Below, one piece after another: positions 1-8,653 of a DNA stretch of 38,831 bases. Within the stretch, counting starts at the first letter, position 1. Each line of letters starts with the position of its first letter. The DNA comes from Alphaproteobacteria bacterium (GTDB lineage: Bacteria; Pseudomonadota; Alphaproteobacteria; ATCC43930; CGMCC-115725): contig JASHNY010000128.1 in assembly GCA_030041385.1 (NCBI GenBank), positions 1 to 38,831 on the forward strand, given 5' to 3'. The notes under the pieces were generated by a model. It did no database searches. It was not told the origin of the DNA and was given only the letters and a program-made list of their open reading frames with translations. Both the position numbers and the translations under genes were made by a program.

Positions 1-116
1 ACCTCGCTCAGATGCGGATCGCTCTCGGTTTCGGCGAGCGTGCGGTAAAGCGTGGCGCCGTCGATTTCGCCGCGCAGATTGGCGCGGTACCGGGCGATCG
101 AGCCGTCTTCCGCCAT
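1..116 (-). CDS. N-terminal fragment of ferritin-like VIT1/CCC1 family protein
   Basis: Only the first 38 codons lie in the window; the gene continues beyond the left edge. The ATG at 116 opens MAEDGSIARYRANLRGEIDG, followed by an ATLYRTLAETE stretch. The E-x-D-G-x-x-L-Y-R-x-L-A-E pattern resembles the first helix of the rubrerythrin/ferritin-like domain found at the N terminus of alphaproteobacterial VIT1/CCC1 transporters (membrane-bound ferritin, MbfA type), which export iron or manganese. The Glu in this helix would be a di-iron ligand. The membrane part is not visible, so a free-standing rubrerythrin-like protein cannot be excluded. It is divergent from panC, with 167 bases between the starts; that gap holds no further gene. 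Confidence 0.6.
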   Translation of the reverse strand, partial: MAEDGSIARYRANLRGEIDGATLYRTLAETESDPHLSE

Positions 117-283
117 GGCGAACCTCGCATGTCGGGCACACTCGCCGCTCGGGCGAGGCCAGCGCCATTCCCTGCCCGGCCGGCAAATCGTAGCCTAGGC
201 GCCAGACCGCGCTCCAGCGCTTTCCGGCCGGCGCACCCACAGGTCGGGCGCAGGCAGCGGTTCCTGGTATCGTGGAGGCGGCA

Positions 284-1147
284 ATGAGCACGCAACATCC
301 CCCGATCGTCCATACCGTCGCGGCCTTGCGCGAGGCCGTCGCCGGCTGGCGCGCGCGGCGCGAGAGCGTCGGGCTGGTGCCGACGATGGGGGCTTTGCAT
401 GCCGGCCACCGCGCCTTGATGCGGGCGGCGCGGGCGCGAAATTCGCGGGTGGTCGTGTCGATCTTCGTCAACCCGAAGCAGTTCGGTCCCAACGAGGATT
501 TCGCCGCCTATCCGCGCCCGGAAGGCGCCGACCTCGCGGTCTTGGCCGAGGAGGCGGCAGACCTCGCGTTCATGCCCGGGGTTGAAGAGGTCTACCCGCC
601 GGGTTTCACGACGACCGTTGCTGTTGCAGGATTGACCGAGGGGCTGTGCGGCGCGCACCGGCCCGGCCATTTCGACGGCGTCGCCACCGTGGTCGCCAAG
701 CTGCTGATCCAGACCGCGCCCGACAGCGCCTATTTCGGCGAAAAGGATTACCAGCAGCTTCAGATCGTCAAGCGCTTGGCGCGCGACCTTGACATTCCGG
801 TTGAGATCGTCGGCGTGCCGATCGTGCGCGAGGCCGACGGGCTGGCGCTGTCGTCGCGCAATGTGTACCTGTCGGCCGAGGAACGCCGCATCGCGCCGGC
901 GCTGTATGCGGCACTGCGAGAGACGGCCGCCGCCGTCGCAGTCGATCCGCATCGCGCGGGGGCGATTCTGACCACCGCGATCGCTTCGCTCGGCAAGGCC
1001 GGCCTCAGGGTCGAATACCTCGAATTGCGCGATGCCGCGAGCCTGGCGCCGTTTTCCGGCGATCTATCCCGGCCGGCCAGGCTGCTCGCGGCCGTTCACC
1101 TCGGCCGCACCCGGCTGATCGACAATGTGCCGGTGCCGCCGGGCTGA
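284..1147 (+). CDS. panC: Pantothenate synthetase (pantoate--beta-alanine ligase)
   Basis: PanC condenses pantoate with beta-alanine using ATP, the last step of pantothenate (CoA precursor) synthesis in the cytoplasm. The family signatures are clear: VPTMGALHAGHRALM (ATP-binding HxGH-type motif), VVVSIFVNPKQFGPNEDF, CGAHRPGHFDGVATVV, the FGEKDYQQLQ block, and LALSSRNVYLS near residue 190. The product is 287 residues, normal for the family. A GTG at 272 is in frame, but the ATG at 284 is preceded by GGAGG at 274-278 and is preferred. No other pan gene is adjacent, and the gene appears monocistronic. A palindromic repeat follows the stop codon. Confidence 0.95.
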   Translation: MSTQHPPIVHTVAALREAVAGWRARRESVGLVPTMGALHAGHRALMRAARARNSRVVVSIFVNPKQFGPNEDFAAYPRPEGADLAVLAEEAADLAFMPGVEEVYPPGFTTTVAVAGLTEGLCGAHRPGHFDGVATVVAKLLIQTAPDSAYFGEKDYQQLQIVKRLARDLDIPVEIVGVPIVREADGLALSSRNVYLSAEERRIAPALYAALRETAAAVAVDPHRAGAILTTAIASLGKAGLRVEYLELRDAASLAPFSGDLSRPARLLAAVHLGRTRLIDNVPVPPG

Positions 1148-1169
1148 GTATCCTTGGTCGGCGCCCGAG

Positions 1170-1253
1170 TTCGTCGCCCGCGGGCTTGGCCCGGCCATCC
1201 GGGATGAAGCGGTAGATCTCGCAGATGCCCGGATCAAGTCCGGGCATGACGAA
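1170..1253. repeat. Interspersed palindromic repeat downstream of panC
   Basis: Two imperfect inverted arms of about 28 bases (1170-1197 and 1226-1253) face each other, and both begin or end with TTCGTC/GACGAA. The right arm contains its own hairpin: TGCCCGGA, 5-base loop, TCCGGGCA (1226-1246). Elements of the form TCGTCATGCCCGGACTTGAT are common extragenic palindromes in alphaproteobacteria (general knowledge). It sits between the convergent panC and MetE-like genes, where its hairpins could also act as a transcription barrier. Confidence 0.65.
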
Positions 1254-1287
1254 GGGTAAAGGCGCTCCAACGTGAACGGATCACGCC

Positions 1288-2475
1288 CTACCTTCCCCAC
1301 AGCCGGCCGGTGGCGATGCGGGCGCCTTCGGCGAGCGCGGCAAACTTGGCCCAGACGATCGACGGCGCCACCGCGTTCTGCTGCGCGGCAAAGGTGGCAA
1401 AACCGCAATCGGCGCCGGCGATCACCCGCTCGCGCCCGACGATATTGGCGACGTTGCAGATGCGCTGGGCGATGAGCCGCGGGTGCTCGACGAAATTGGT
1501 CGTCGAATCGAGGCAGCCCGGGATCAAAATCTTGTCGTCGGGGATTTTCGCCGCGCGCAAATCCTCCCATTCATGGGCGTGGCGCGGGTTGGCCGCCTCG
1601 TACAGCAGGGCCTGCGGCCGCGCCCGCATGCACGCCCCCATCATCTTGGCGAGCGGGATGTCGTGGGTGTGCGGCCCTTCGTAATTGCCCCAGCAGATGT
1701 GGATGCGCATCCGGTCGGGCGGGATGTTGGCGGTGGCGTGGTTGACCGCTGCGATGTTGCGGTCGGCGATGCGCAGAAACTCGTCGTCGGAGAGGTGCTG
1801 GTACTGATTGTGCCGGGCCGAACCGAGGTCGGGCGCATCGATCTGCAATACGAACCCGGCCTTGTGGATCGCCTCGTATTCCTCCTTCAATGCGTCGGCC
1901 AAGGCTTCGACATAGGCGTCCTCGTTTTTGTAATAGCGGTCGGGGACGAACTTGGTCAGCACCCCCGGCGAGGCCGCGTTCATGAATGCTTCGCCCGGCT
2001 TCTCGGCGGCGACGGCGGTGGCGAGGTTGTTCAGATCGGCTTCGATCGGGGCGCGGTTCTGGTAGCTGACCGGGCCGATGCAACACGGCACGACCGGCGC
2101 GTTGAACCATTGCGAGCCGGTGCGCGTCGCGCGCAGCCGCTCGGCGTAATCGGGATGGTCGGCGATATCGCGGTGCTGGCCGGTCTGCGGCGGCGGGCCG
2201 CCGGCTGCGCCCGAAGCGGTGCCGATCCCGGCGAGCCGGTGGCGGACATAGAACGTGTAGGAAATCTTGCTCTGCTCGCCGTCGCAGACGCTGTCGATGC
2301 CGGCCGCGACCTGCCGCCCAACGATTTCGCGCACCGCACCCGTCAGCCGCGCCTGAAACGCCGCCTCGTCCACCGGCTTGCCGGTCTCGCGCGCTTCGAG
2401 GAAGTCGAACAGGTCGGGCGGGCGCGGCAGGCTGCCGACATGGGTCGTCAAGATGCGGTCGGCGCTGTATTTCAT
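1288..2475 (-). CDS. MetE-like zinc-dependent methyltransferase family protein
   Basis: The protein (395 residues) matches the cobalamin-independent methionine synthase C-terminal fold: THVGSLPRP near residues 11-19 and a TIM-barrel core. All four expected zinc ligands are present: H259 and C261 (HICWGN), E293 (LYEAANP) and C357 (AGADCGFAT). It lacks the N-terminal half of true MetE. Relatives include short methionine-synthase-like proteins and epoxyalkane:coenzyme M transferases, so the reaction is probably thiol alkylation by a zinc-bound thiolate; the substrate is unknown. The ATG at 2475 has an AAGGAG site and overlaps the GST stop by 4 bases, so the genes are translationally coupled. It is the last gene of the operon spanning 5425-1288. 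Role in methionine synthesis is doubtful given the catabolic neighbours. Confidence 0.8.
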   Translation of the reverse strand: MKYSADRILTTHVGSLPRPPDLFDFLEARETGKPVDEAAFQARLTGAVREIVGRQVAAGIDSVCDGEQSKISYTFYVRHRLAGIGTASGAAGGPPPQTGQHRDIADHPDYAERLRATRTGSQWFNAPVVPCCIGPVSYQNRAPIEADLNNLATAVAAEKPGEAFMNAASPGVLTKFVPDRYYKNEDAYVEALADALKEEYEAIHKAGFVLQIDAPDLGSARHNQYQHLSDDEFLRIADRNIAAVNHATANIPPDRMRIHICWGNYEGPHTHDIPLAKMMGACMRARPQALLYEAANPRHAHEWEDLRAAKIPDDKILIPGCLDSTTNFVEHPRLIAQRICNVANIVGRERVIAGADCGFATFAAQQNAVAPSIVWAKFAALAEGARIATGRLWGR

Positions 2476-3179
2476 TGCGGCGTCTCTCCTTGCCGAACGT
2501 GGCGGGCGGTCTGGTTGAACAGGATTTTGCGCTCGGCCTCGGTTGGCGGGGCCGAGCGGCGCCATTCCCTGCCGAGATCGACGCCGCGCCGCACCGCCGG
2601 GCGGTCGCGAACCGCGGCGCGCCAGCGCGCGACATTGGGGAATTCGTCGAGTTCCTGGCCGAGCGGCTTCGAAATCAGCACCCACGGCCACGCCGCCATG
2701 TCGGCGATCGAATAGTCGCCGAGGATGAACTCGCGCCCGTCGAGCCGGCGTTCCAAGACGCCGAGGCAGCGGTTGTATTCATCGGCATAGCGCTTGTGCG
2801 AATAGGGGTGCTCGCCCGGCGCGTAGTTGACGAAATGGCTGAGCTGGCCGGCCATCGGGCCGAGATTGCCGACCTGCCAGAACAGCCATTCATGGCATTC
2901 CTTGCGACCGCGCGGCGATTGCGGCATGAACCGGCCGGTGCGCTCGGCCAAATGCAGGAGGATCGCGCCCGATTCGAACACCGGCATCGGCCCGTCGGGA
3001 TCGTCGTGATCGACGATCGCCGGCATCCGGTTGTTCGGGCTGATCGCCAGGAATTCGGGCTTGAACTGGTCGCCCTTGCCGATGTTGACCGGGATCAAGC
3101 GGTACTCGAGGCCGCATTCCTCAAGCATGATCGCGATCTTCCACCCGTTCGGCGTCGGCCAGTAATAAAAGTCGATCAT
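2472..3179 (-). CDS. Glutathione S-transferase family protein (YghU/YfcG-like)
   Basis: The 235-residue product has an N-terminal thioredoxin-like domain beginning MIDFYYWPTPNGWKIAIML; the TPNGxK motif is typical of the nu-class (YghU/YfcG/Ure2-like) transferases. The cis-Pro segment NNRMPAIVDHD and the ESGAILLHLAERTG helix, which holds the glutathione gamma-glutamyl group, follow near residues 50-82. The C-terminal all-helical domain contains FILGDYSIADMAAWPW, the N-capping box typical of GSTs. Nu-class enzymes often act as disulfide-bond or organic-peroxide reductases, and related enzymes cleave aryl ethers; which applies here is unknown. It is 15 bases after the questin-oxidase-like gene and overlaps the MetE-like start, so it is cotranscribed. 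Confidence 0.88.
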   Translation of the reverse strand: MIDFYYWPTPNGWKIAIMLEECGLEYRLIPVNIGKGDQFKPEFLAISPNNRMPAIVDHDDPDGPMPVFESGAILLHLAERTGRFMPQSPRGRKECHEWLFWQVGNLGPMAGQLSHFVNYAPGEHPYSHKRYADEYNRCLGVLERRLDGREFILGDYSIADMAAWPWVLISKPLGQELDEFPNVARWRAAVRDRPAVRRGVDLGREWRRSAPPTEAERKILFNQTARHVRQGETPQ

Positions 3180-3194
3180 CGGTTTCCTTCGGGA

Positions 3195-4199
3195 TCAGGC
3201 CTTGCCCGCCGCGACCAGCCGCGCCGCCGCGGCACGGTAGAGCGGGCCGCCGTAACGGCCCGCTTCGCGATAGCACGAGTAGGTCATCTTGATGACGTGG
3301 TCGTCGTTACTGCCGACCGCGCCGGTGAAAATATCGTGCCAGGCCGGAACCGTCCCCGGCGGCGGCGTCTCTTCCAGTCGCGGCGACCCGGCGGCGGCAT
3401 AGGCGGCGCATGCCGCCAGCCACAGCGCATCGACCGCCTGCGGCGAGGCCAGGTGCGGCTGCGATTCGAACAACACGCGCGCGGCATGCGACGCGGTGAC
3501 CATGTGCAGGACCGTGAAGTCGGGCGTCTGCCAATAGAGGCGGATCGCGAGCCGCGCCAGATCCTCCAGGACGCGGTCGGGCGGCAAGGCCGGGCGCGAG
3601 ACGGCGGCGGCAAAGCGCGGATCGTCAGCCGCCGCCAGCATCCGCCCGATGATCCCCTCGCCGGCAAACCGCGCGCCGCCGAGCGCATCGCCGAGGCGGA
3701 CGAAGGCGGCCTCGGCCGATGCGACTTCGGGCATGCCGTCGCGCGGCGGCACGATTCCCGCATAGCGCGCGCAGAGTGCCGCCAATCCTGCCGCGACCTC
3801 GCCCGGATGTTCGGCCTCGATACCGTAGGCGAGGCGAATCAGGCCGTGAAAGGCCGCTGCGGCAACACCGCCCGCCAATTGCGGAAACACCTCGCCGATC
3901 AATTCGGCCGCGCCGCGCTCCGCGGCCCATTGGCGGAACATTGTCGCCAGCGCGTCGAACATGCCGGCCTCGCCGACCGCCTGCCGCCAGCCATCGCGAC
4001 CGACGGAACGCGGGCTGGCGCGGCGCGGCAGCGCGCGGCGCTCTTCCCACCGGTCGAAATACGCCATCAGCCGCTGCTCCGGCGCACCGAGCTGCGACAG
4101 CGCGAACAGCGCCATCGGCAGGTGGTTGACGGTGCCGCGGCCGCCCAGATCGAACCGTTCGTTGTCGTCCAGCAGGCGCATCAGTAGAGCACCGGTCAT
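3195..4199 (-). CDS. Questin-oxidase-like family protein (DUF4243 type)
   Basis: The 334-residue product resembles the questin oxidase family, whose fungal member opens an anthraquinone ring in a Baeyer-Villiger-like reaction. Visible family features are TVNHLPMALFALSQLGA (residues 23-39), FHGLIRLAYGIEAEHPGE in the middle, VLHMVTASHAARVL, and a C-terminal DDHVIKMTYSCYREAGRY block. The scattered conserved histidines are the hallmark of the family; no flavin or haem motif is seen. The ATG at 4199 has GGGAGG just upstream. It lies 32 bases after the CoA-transferase gene and 15 before the GST gene. An oxygenase acting on a cyclic or aromatic substrate is an inference from the family and context. 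Confidence 0.65.
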   Translation of the reverse strand: MTGALLMRLLDDNERFDLGGRGTVNHLPMALFALSQLGAPEQRLMAYFDRWEERRALPRRASPRSVGRDGWRQAVGEAGMFDALATMFRQWAAERGAAELIGEVFPQLAGGVAAAAFHGLIRLAYGIEAEHPGEVAAGLAALCARYAGIVPPRDGMPEVASAEAAFVRLGDALGGARFAGEGIIGRMLAAADDPRFAAAVSRPALPPDRVLEDLARLAIRLYWQTPDFTVLHMVTASHAARVLFESQPHLASPQAVDALWLAACAAYAAAGSPRLEETPPPGTVPAWHDIFTGAVGSNDDHVIKMTYSCYREAGRYGGPLYRAAAARLVAAGKA

Positions 4200-4231
4200 G
4201 GCTCCCTCCCGGTTACGGGTGCGGCCGACCG

Positions 4232-5425
4232 CTAATCCTCGGCATTGACGATTCCGGCAGCGCGCAAGGCCGCAATCTCGTCGGCCGAGCAGCCGAGCTC
4301 GCCGAGGATCGCGCCGGTATGTTCGCCGAGGCCCGGCGCGCCGCGGCGAATTTCGGCCGGCGTCCCGGAAAACCGCGCCGCCGGGCGCGCCTGGCGCAAC
4401 CGCCCGGCCCGGTGATGCGTGGTTTCGACGACAAGGCCCAGCGCCTGAACCTGCGGCGCCCGGATCAGCTGGTTGCGCGTCAATACCGGCGCGCACGGCA
4501 CCTGCTCCCGGGTCAGCCGGTCGAGCCAATGCGCCGAGGTGCGGCCTCGCAACGCCTCCTGGGTCAATTGCAAGCGGGCGTCGACGTTGAGCTGGCGCAG
4601 GGCCGGGGTCTTGAAGCGCGGGTCGTCGAGCCATTCCGGCCGCTCGAGCGCCCGGGTCAGTGCGACCCATTGCGCGTTGGTCTGCACCGCGACGGTGATC
4701 CAGCCGTCTGCGGTTTCGTAGACGAGGTCGGTCGCGCTCGCCGCCTCCTGCCGCGGCGGCTCGTCGCCGACGAAGGTCTGGTCGCTCATGTCCGAGCTCC
4801 ACAGGAACTGGACCACCGCTTCGAGCATCGACAGCCGCACGTGCTGGCCCTCGCCGCTGCGCTCGCGCGCCAGCAAGGCGGCGGTGATCGCCTGCGAGGC
4901 GGTGATTGCGGTCAATTTATCCGGCAGGATTGTGCGCAGCATCCGCGGCCGCGCCTCGTCGGACCCGGCCTGGACGGTGGCGAGGCCCGAATAGGCCTGG
5001 ATCACCGGGTCGTAGACCGGCTTTTCGGCATAGGGGCCGACCTCGCCGAAGCCGCTGATCGAGACGTAGACGATCTTGGGCGCGGCGGCGCGCACAGCGG
5101 CCTCACCGAGCCCCAGCCGCTCGGCGACGCCGGGGCGGAAATTCTGCACGAACGCATCGGCGCGCGCGGCAAGGCGCAATACCAGCGCCACCCCCTCCGG
5201 TCGTTTCAAATCAATGCATATCGAGCGTTTGTTGCGATTATTGTTGAGGAACGAGGCCGACAACCCGCTGCGCCGATGGGCGCCGGCGCGGGTGTGGTCG
5301 CCGCCGTCGAGCGGCTCGACCTTGATGATCTCAGCGCCCTGGTCGCCGAGGATCATCGTTGCCAGCGGCCCGGCGACGTTTGCGGTCAGGTCGACGACCC
5401 GGTACCCGGACAGCGGACCCGGCAT
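4232..5425 (-). CDS. Class III (CaiB/BaiF family) CoA transferase
   Basis: The 397-residue product carries the class III CoA-transferase signature: VVDLTANVAGPLATMILGD at the N terminus, EIIKVEPLDGGDHTR, NRNKRSICIDLKRPEG (residues 64-78) and FVQNFRPGVAERLGL. Asp139 in the PVYDPVIQAYSG segment is the expected nucleophile that forms the acyl-aspartyl anhydride. The enzyme would move CoA between carboxylic acids, normally activating an acid for degradation. It is the first gene of the minus-strand operon. The ATG at 5425 follows GAGGGG, and a TATAGT hexamer (5454-5459, minus strand) could be a -10 element, although no convincing -35 is visible. The substrate cannot be named; this family is very broad. 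Confidence 0.88.
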   Translation of the reverse strand: MPGPLSGYRVVDLTANVAGPLATMILGDQGAEIIKVEPLDGGDHTRAGAHRRSGLSASFLNNNRNKRSICIDLKRPEGVALVLRLAARADAFVQNFRPGVAERLGLGEAAVRAAAPKIVYVSISGFGEVGPYAEKPVYDPVIQAYSGLATVQAGSDEARPRMLRTILPDKLTAITASQAITAALLARERSGEGQHVRLSMLEAVVQFLWSSDMSDQTFVGDEPPRQEAASATDLVYETADGWITVAVQTNAQWVALTRALERPEWLDDPRFKTPALRQLNVDARLQLTQEALRGRTSAHWLDRLTREQVPCAPVLTRNQLIRAPQVQALGLVVETTHHRAGRLRQARPAARFSGTPAEIRRGAPGLGEHTGAILGELGCSADEIAALRAAGIVNAED

Positions 5426-5487
5426 GGCATGACCCCTCGGCAGTGCGGCCGCGACTATATCACGGGCGACGCGGCGCGCCGGGACGT

Positions 5488-6033
5488 TCAGATCTTGCGG
5501 CTGTCATAGGCCCAATGCAGCAAGGCCTGGCGCTGCCGCCGCCGGCACCCCAGATCTCCCGGCTCGCAGTGGCGCTCGATCTGGCGAACATGCCGCCGCA
5601 TCGCCTTCCACCGTCCGATCTGGCGACGGTCCTCTGCCGGAAGGCGGCGCCCCATGTAATAGCGGCAATACCACTGGAACCAGCCGCGCGGGTCGTCCGG
5701 GAAAATCCAGCCTTTCGCCCGCCATACCGACAATTTCTGGCTCGCATCGACCCCGAAGTAATTCAATGACGGGTCGCGCGCGCCGGCGGCCAATTTGGCC
5801 TCAGCAAACCATTCGGCGAGAAATTCGCCGCGGCAGTCGGTCAGGTATTTGCCGCCGAACACGCCAAGCGCGAGCATCTGTTGCGGGGTCAGCTCGGGGC
5901 GGAACTCGGGGTCGAAATTGGCCCCCACCGGCTCGACAAGCTCGTACCGATACCCGCGCTGCATCCGATCGTTGACGGTGATCGCGCGCGGCCGCGGTAC
6001 CACGAGGTTGGCCCCATCGGGAGCGGAATGCAC
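5488..6033 (-). CDS. Conserved protein of unknown function following sdhB
   Basis: I recognise this as a conserved but unnamed protein, not an enzyme family. It has LTPQQMLALGVFGGKYLTDC, a DPSLNYFGVDASQ segment, then WRAKGWIFPDDPRGWFQWYC, a YYMGRR stretch, an IGRWKAMRRHVRQIE helix, and a Cys-containing RHCEPGDLGCRRRQRQALL end. It is rich in Trp, Arg and Tyr and has no signal peptide or membrane segment. The start is uncertain. A GTG at 6033 shares one base with the sdhB stop and gives 181 residues; a GTG at 6003 and an ATG at 5964 (MQRGYRYELVEP, 158 residues) are alternatives. I chose the longest because VVPRPRAITVNDRMQ just before the ATG looks like real coding sequence. It is cotranscribed with sdhCDAB. 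Confidence 0.7.
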   Translation of the reverse strand: MHSAPDGANLVVPRPRAITVNDRMQRGYRYELVEPVGANFDPEFRPELTPQQMLALGVFGGKYLTDCRGEFLAEWFAEAKLAAGARDPSLNYFGVDASQKLSVWRAKGWIFPDDPRGWFQWYCRYYMGRRLPAEDRRQIGRWKAMRRHVRQIERHCEPGDLGCRRRQRQALLHWAYDSRKI

Positions 6034-6812
6034 TACCGCCTGAGCACCATCAATTTCTTGATCTCGGCGATCGCCTTGCCCGGGTTCAGGTTTTTCGGGC
6101 AGGTGCGGGTGCAGTTCATGATCGTGTGGCAGCGGTAGAGGCGGAACGGGTCTTCGAGCGCGTCGAGCCGCTCCCCGGTCTTCTCGTCGCGGCTGTCGGC
6201 GATCCAGCGATAGGCCTGCAGCAGGATCGCCGGGCCGAGATAGCGCTCGCCGTTCCACCAATAGCTGGGGCACGCGGTCGAGCAGCAGAAGCACAGGATG
6301 CACTCCCACAACCCGTCGAGCTGCGCCCGTTCCGCCTCGGATTGCGGCCGCTCGCGGTCGGGCGGCGGGGGGCTGTCGCTTTGCAGCCAGGGCTGGATCG
6401 AGCGGTATTGCGCATAGATGTGGTTGAGGTCGGGCACCAGATCCTTGACCACCGCCATGTGCGGCAGCGGATAGATCATCACGTCGCCCTTCACGTCCTC
6501 GATCGGTTTCAGGCAGGCGAGCGTGTTGGTGCCGTCGATGTTCATCGCGCACGAGCCGCAGATGCCCTCGCGGCACGAGCGCCGGAAGGTCAGCGTGGTG
6601 TCGATCTCGTTCTTGATCTTGATCAGCGCATCGAGAACCATCGGCGCGCAATCGGCAAGGTCGATCGTATAGGTATCGAGGCGCGGCCCCTCGCCGGTCT
6701 CCGGGTCCCAACGATAGATGCGGAAACGGCGCGGCCGTTTGGCGGTGGCCGGGATCGGATGGGTCTTGCCGATCCCGATTCGGGAATTTGCGGGCAGTCG
6801 GAATTCGGCCAT
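6033..6812 (-). CDS. sdhB: Succinate dehydrogenase iron-sulfur subunit
   Basis: The 259-residue subunit passes electrons from the flavin of SdhA to ubiquinone in complex II on the cytoplasmic side of the inner membrane. The N-terminal plant-type ferredoxin domain has the [2Fe-2S] ligands in [21 protein letters not shown]-like order. The C-terminal domain supplies the [4Fe-4S] and [3Fe-4S] ligands in [16 protein letters not shown] and [19 protein letters not shown]. The quinone-site Trp/Tyr region follows the usual pattern. Length is typical for alphaproteobacteria. The ATG at 6812 is 8 bases after the sdhA stop. The stop codon overlaps the GTG start candidate of the conserved unknown gene. 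Confidence 0.97.
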   Translation of the reverse strand: MAEFRLPANSRIGIGKTHPIPATAKRPRRFRIYRWDPETGEGPRLDTYTIDLADCAPMVLDALIKIKNEIDTTLTFRRSCREGICGSCAMNIDGTNTLACLKPIEDVKGDVMIYPLPHMAVVKDLVPDLNHIYAQYRSIQPWLQSDSPPPPDRERPQSEAERAQLDGLWECILCFCCSTACPSYWWNGERYLGPAILLQAYRWIADSRDEKTGERLDALEDPFRLYRCHTIMNCTRTCPKNLNPGKAIAEIKKLMVLRR

Positions 6813-6820
6813 TGCTGCGC

Positions 6821-8614
6821 TCAGTAAGACCGGGCCTTGGGTGGAAACACCTGAACCTCGTTCGACAGCGTGAAGAGGTGCACCGGGCGGTAGTCGATCG
6901 CGACGTTGCCGTCGCCGTCGAGCCAAGCGACGGTGTGCTTCAGCCAGTTGCGGTCGTCGCGCTCGGGAAAATCTTCGCGCGCGTGGGCGCCGCGGCTCTC
7001 CTCGCGGTTGCTGGCGGAATGCATGGTGACGACAGCTTGTTCCAGCAGGTTCTCGAGCTCGAGCGCCTCGGCCAGATCGCTGTTCCAGATCATCGAGCGG
7101 TCGGAAAGCCCGAGATCGGCAAAGCCTCTTGCCGCCGAATCGATCCTCTCGACCCCCTCGCGCAGGATTTCGGCATTGCGGAAAACGGCGCAGTTTTCCT
7201 GCATGGCGCGCTGCATCTCGATGCGGATCGCGCCGCTTTTGCGCGGGCCGCGCGCGTTCCTGACCGCGTCGAGCCGAGCCAAGGACGCCTCGCCCGCACC
7301 GGAAGGCAAAGGCTGATGCGACATGCCCGGGCGCACCACCTCGGCTGCGCGATGCGCCGCAGCGCGGCCGAACACGACGATGTCCAGGAGCGAATTGCAG
7401 CCGAGCCGGTTCGCGCCGTGCACCGATACGCAGGCCGCTTCGCCGACCGCCATCAGCCCGGGGACGACGGCATCCGGGTCGCGCTCGCTCGGGCGCAGCA
7501 CCTCGCCGTGGTAGTTGGTGGGGATGCCGCCCATGTCGTAATGCACGGTCGGCAGTACCGGGATCGGCTCGCTCGTGACCTCGACCCCCGAAAAGATTTT
7601 CGCGGTCTCCGAAATCCCGGGCAGACGCTCGTGCAAGACCTTGGGTTCGAGGTGTTCGAGGTGCAAGAGGATGTGGTCCTTCTCGGGCCCGCAGCCGCGC
7701 CCTTCGCGGATCTCGATCGTCATCGCCCGGCTGACCACGTCGCGCGAGGCGAGGTCCTTGGCGTGCGGGGCATACCGCTCCATGAAGCGTTCGCCCTCGG
7801 AATTCGTCAGATAGCCCCCCTCGCCGCGCGCGCCCTCGGTGATCAGGCAGCCGGCGCCGTAGATGCCGGTCGGGTGGAACTGGATGAACTCCATGTCCTG
7901 CAGCGGCAAGCCGGCGCGCAAAACCATCGCGTTGCCGTCGCCGGTGCAGGTGTGCGCCGAGGTGCACGAGAAATAGGCACGGCCGTACCCGCCGGTGGCC
8001 AGGATCACGACATGGGCCCGAAAGCGGTGGATCGTGCCGTCTTCGAGGTTCCACGCCATGACGCCGCGGCACGCCCCTTCATCGTCCATGATCAGGTCAA
8101 GGGCGAAATACTCGACGAAGAACTCCGCGTTGTTCTTCAGGCACTGCTGGTACAACGTGTGGATGATCGCGTGGCCGGTGCGGTCGGCGGCGGCGCAGGC
8201 GCGGTTGGCCGGCGCGCCGTCGCCGTAATCCTGCATATGGCCGCCGAACGGCCGCTGATAGATCCGTCCCGCCTCGGTGCGAGAGAACGGCACGCCGAAA
8301 TGCTCGAGCTCGACCACGGCCGGGATCGCATTGCGGCACATGAACTCGATCGCGTCCTGGTCGCCGAGCCAGTCCGACCCCTTGACCGTGTCGTACATGT
8401 GCCAGCGCCAGTCGTCGTCGCTCATGTTGCCGAGCGCGGCGGCGACTCCGCCCTGCGCCGCGACGGTGTGGCTGCGGGTCGGGAACACCTTGGTGATGCA
8501 GGCGGTCTTGAGCCCCGCGGCGGTGGTGCCGAGCGTCGCGCGCAGTCCGGCGCCGCCGGCGCCGACGACGACGACGTCGTAGGTGTGGTCGGTGATCGGA
8601 TAGGCGGCAGGCAT
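6821..8614 (-). CDS. sdhA: Succinate dehydrogenase flavoprotein subunit
   Basis: SdhA (597 residues) oxidises succinate to fumarate with covalently bound FAD. It shows the Rossmann FAD site [14 protein letters not shown] near residue 13, the FAD-attachment histidine in [14 protein letters not shown], the catalytic-loop segment around [21 protein letters not shown] split over residues 250-275, and [18 protein letters not shown] near the C-terminal FAD contact. Length and motif order are normal for alphaproteobacterial SdhA. AAAGGAC lies upstream of the ATG. It is 39 bases after sdhD and 8 before sdhB. A long open frame on the plus strand across this gene (6788-8632) is a codon-bias shadow. Confidence 0.98.
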   Translation of the reverse strand: MPAAYPITDHTYDVVVVGAGGAGLRATLGTTAAGLKTACITKVFPTRSHTVAAQGGVAAALGNMSDDDWRWHMYDTVKGSDWLGDQDAIEFMCRNAIPAVVELEHFGVPFSRTEAGRIYQRPFGGHMQDYGDGAPANRACAAADRTGHAIIHTLYQQCLKNNAEFFVEYFALDLIMDDEGACRGVMAWNLEDGTIHRFRAHVVILATGGYGRAYFSCTSAHTCTGDGNAMVLRAGLPLQDMEFIQFHPTGIYGAGCLITEGARGEGGYLTNSEGERFMERYAPHAKDLASRDVVSRAMTIEIREGRGCGPEKDHILLHLEHLEPKVLHERLPGISETAKIFSGVEVTSEPIPVLPTVHYDMGGIPTNYHGEVLRPSERDPDAVVPGLMAVGEAACVSVHGANRLGCNSLLDIVVFGRAAAHRAAEVVRPGMSHQPLPSGAGEASLARLDAVRNARGPRKSGAIRIEMQRAMQENCAVFRNAEILREGVERIDSAARGFADLGLSDRSMIWNSDLAEALELENLLEQAVVTMHSASNREESRGAHAREDFPERDDRNWLKHTVAWLDGDGNVAIDYRPVHLFTLSNEVQVFPPKARSY

Positions 8615-8653
8615 CGGCCGTATGTCCTTTGAGGGTCGCTCGGCTCGCCGCCG

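Noticed and set aside
2475-4187. Plus-strand open frame of 570 codons opposite the GST and questin-oxidase-like genes.
   Set aside because: Arg-rich low-complexity translation with no motif; the minus-strand frames have motifs, ribosome sites and operon spacing.
6788-8632. Plus-strand open frame of over 600 codons opposite sdhA.
   Set aside because: Exact mirror of a strongly conserved gene; composition is that of a shadow frame.
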